Source: Lichtheimia corymbifera B2541
Taxonomy: Eukaryota > Mucoromycota > Mucoromycetes > Mucorales > Lichtheimiaceae
Direction of reading: 5' to 3'
DNA length: 64,000 bases
Assembly (NCBI GenBank): GCA_000697475.1
Contig: JNEU01000912.1
Coordinates: forward strand, 202,428-266,427
The notes under the pieces are model-generated. The model ran no database searches, was not told the DNA's origin, and saw nothing but the letters and a program-made list of their open reading frames with translations. The stretch's first letter is position 1; each line of letters opens with the position of its first letter. This document shows positions 63,225-64,000 of this stretch, one piece after another. Both the position numbers and the translations under genes were made by a program.

Positions 63225-64000
63225 ACATCTTTGTGTTTTACATATGCTGGAAAGCATGATGCTATATGACAAGTGGTGTTTGTTCATTGTCAAGTAGCTT
63301 GACCTTGATAGAGCGGAAGATGCGCAGGAGCGTGATTGTGCAACACAGCTCATTTGCATGATACTTCACAATGAAAAACGCCATTTATCATATAGCATCA
63401 TGCTTTTAGCATATGCAAAAACGTAAAAGTGCCTGCATCTAGGATTGGCAAGCTTTATCGTGAAACATGATTGACAAGGTGCGCTCAACCACAACGAGCA
63501 ATATTTTTCTATGAAAGACCCTACGCTTCAATGTAAAGTTTTGAGATATATGCACTTTCTCGTTTTTACATATGCTGGAAAGCATGATGCTATATGGCAA
63601 GTGGTGTTTGGTCATTGGGAAGTATCATGCAAATGAGCTGTGTTGCACAAACCCACCCCTCTGCATCTTCCTCTCTATCAGGGTCAAGTTACTTGACAAT
63701 GAACAAACACCACTTGCCATATAGCATCATGCTTTCCAGCATATGTAAAAACGTGAAAGTGCATTTATCTCTAAACTTTACAATGAAACACGGGCTCTTT
63801 CATAGAACAATATTGCTCGTCGTGGTTGAGCGCACCTTTTCAATCGAGATTTCACGGTCAATTTTGCCGATCCTAGATGCAGGCACTTTTACGTTTTGCA
63901 TATGCTAAAAGCATGATGCTATATGATAAATGGCGTTTTTCATTGTGAAGTATCATGCAAATGAGCTGTGTTGCACAATCACGCTCCTGCGCGCACGGCC
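63225..64000. repeat. Nested palindrome A3-B3-A4-B4-A5, truncated by the window end
   Basis: A3 (63225-63435) is a hairpin like A1/A2. B3 (63436-63550) and B4 (63764-63885) are single arms that are reverse complements of each other around A4 (63551-63763). A5 begins at about 63886. Together, sequence from about 63330 to 63622 is mirrored at about 63690 to 63990, a palindrome with arms of about 300 bases. The A4 and A5 spacers are inverted relative to A1-A3. The array continues beyond the window. Confidence 0.75.

Noticed and set aside
61570..64000. CRISPR array.
   Set aside because: The units are long inverted repeats of variable arm length without short identical repeats or unique spacers, and the genome is eukaryotic.

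Overview
This is a nuclear segment of a fungal genome. Genes are close together on both strands and are split by short introns of about 45-90 bases. The introns are mostly GT-AG, with a few AAG acceptors and GC donors. The fungal assignment rests on an inositol phosphorylceramide synthase (Aur1), a metacaspase, a fungal-type uric acid/xanthine permease, and fungal-type MFS and subtilase genes. The intron density and the serine/glutamine/threonine low-complexity stretches would fit an early-diverging fungus such as a member of Mucoromycota. That lineage is an inference; no marker here proves it.

Layout. 0.3-5 kb: MFS anion symporter and TBC RabGAP, both minus. 6-12.2 kb: FYVE-RING ubiquitin ligase, ribosome-assembly factor LTV1 and IPC synthase AUR1, all plus. 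13.5-18.6 kb: RER1, metacaspase and a zinc-finger DnaJ, all minus. 19.4-22.7 kb: a tandem family of two genes and one decayed copy that look like the second RecA domain of DEAD-box helicases standing alone. 23.8-33.8 kb: C2H2 zinc-finger protein, MCM6, HSL-type esterase, an acidic unknown protein and a small SH3 protein. 34.4-43 kb: RNA polymerase III subunit RPC31, a multi-LIM protein, an MDP1-like phosphatase, a calponin-homology-like protein and TIM8. 43.9-49.5 kb: secreted subtilase and cytosolic leucyl-tRNA synthetase. 49.9-55.2 kb: 2OG-Fe(II) oxygenase-like protein, secreted nucleoside deaminase-like protein and uric acid/xanthine permease. 55.6-61 kb: a C2 plus class-3 lipase protein and a C1-RhoGAP, divergently transcribed. 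61.6-64 kb: a non-coding array of nested inverted repeats that runs off the end of the window.

Most genes are unrelated housekeeping functions: secretory pathway (AUR1, RER1, TBC, FYVE-RING), replication, translation and ribosome assembly, mitochondrial import, and Rho/LIM cell-shape control. The uric acid/xanthine permease lies next to a secreted deaminase, which could hint at purine salvage, but the two are on opposite strands and only proximity supports this.

A pervasive feature is that many conserved, often essential genes (MCM6, LeuRS, LTV1, TIM8, the RhoGAP, the LIM protein, the lipase) carry apparent one-base frame breaks or short missing segments. I read these mainly as consensus or assembly errors. 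Coordinates of affected genes are outer limits and the protein products should be checked against cDNA.
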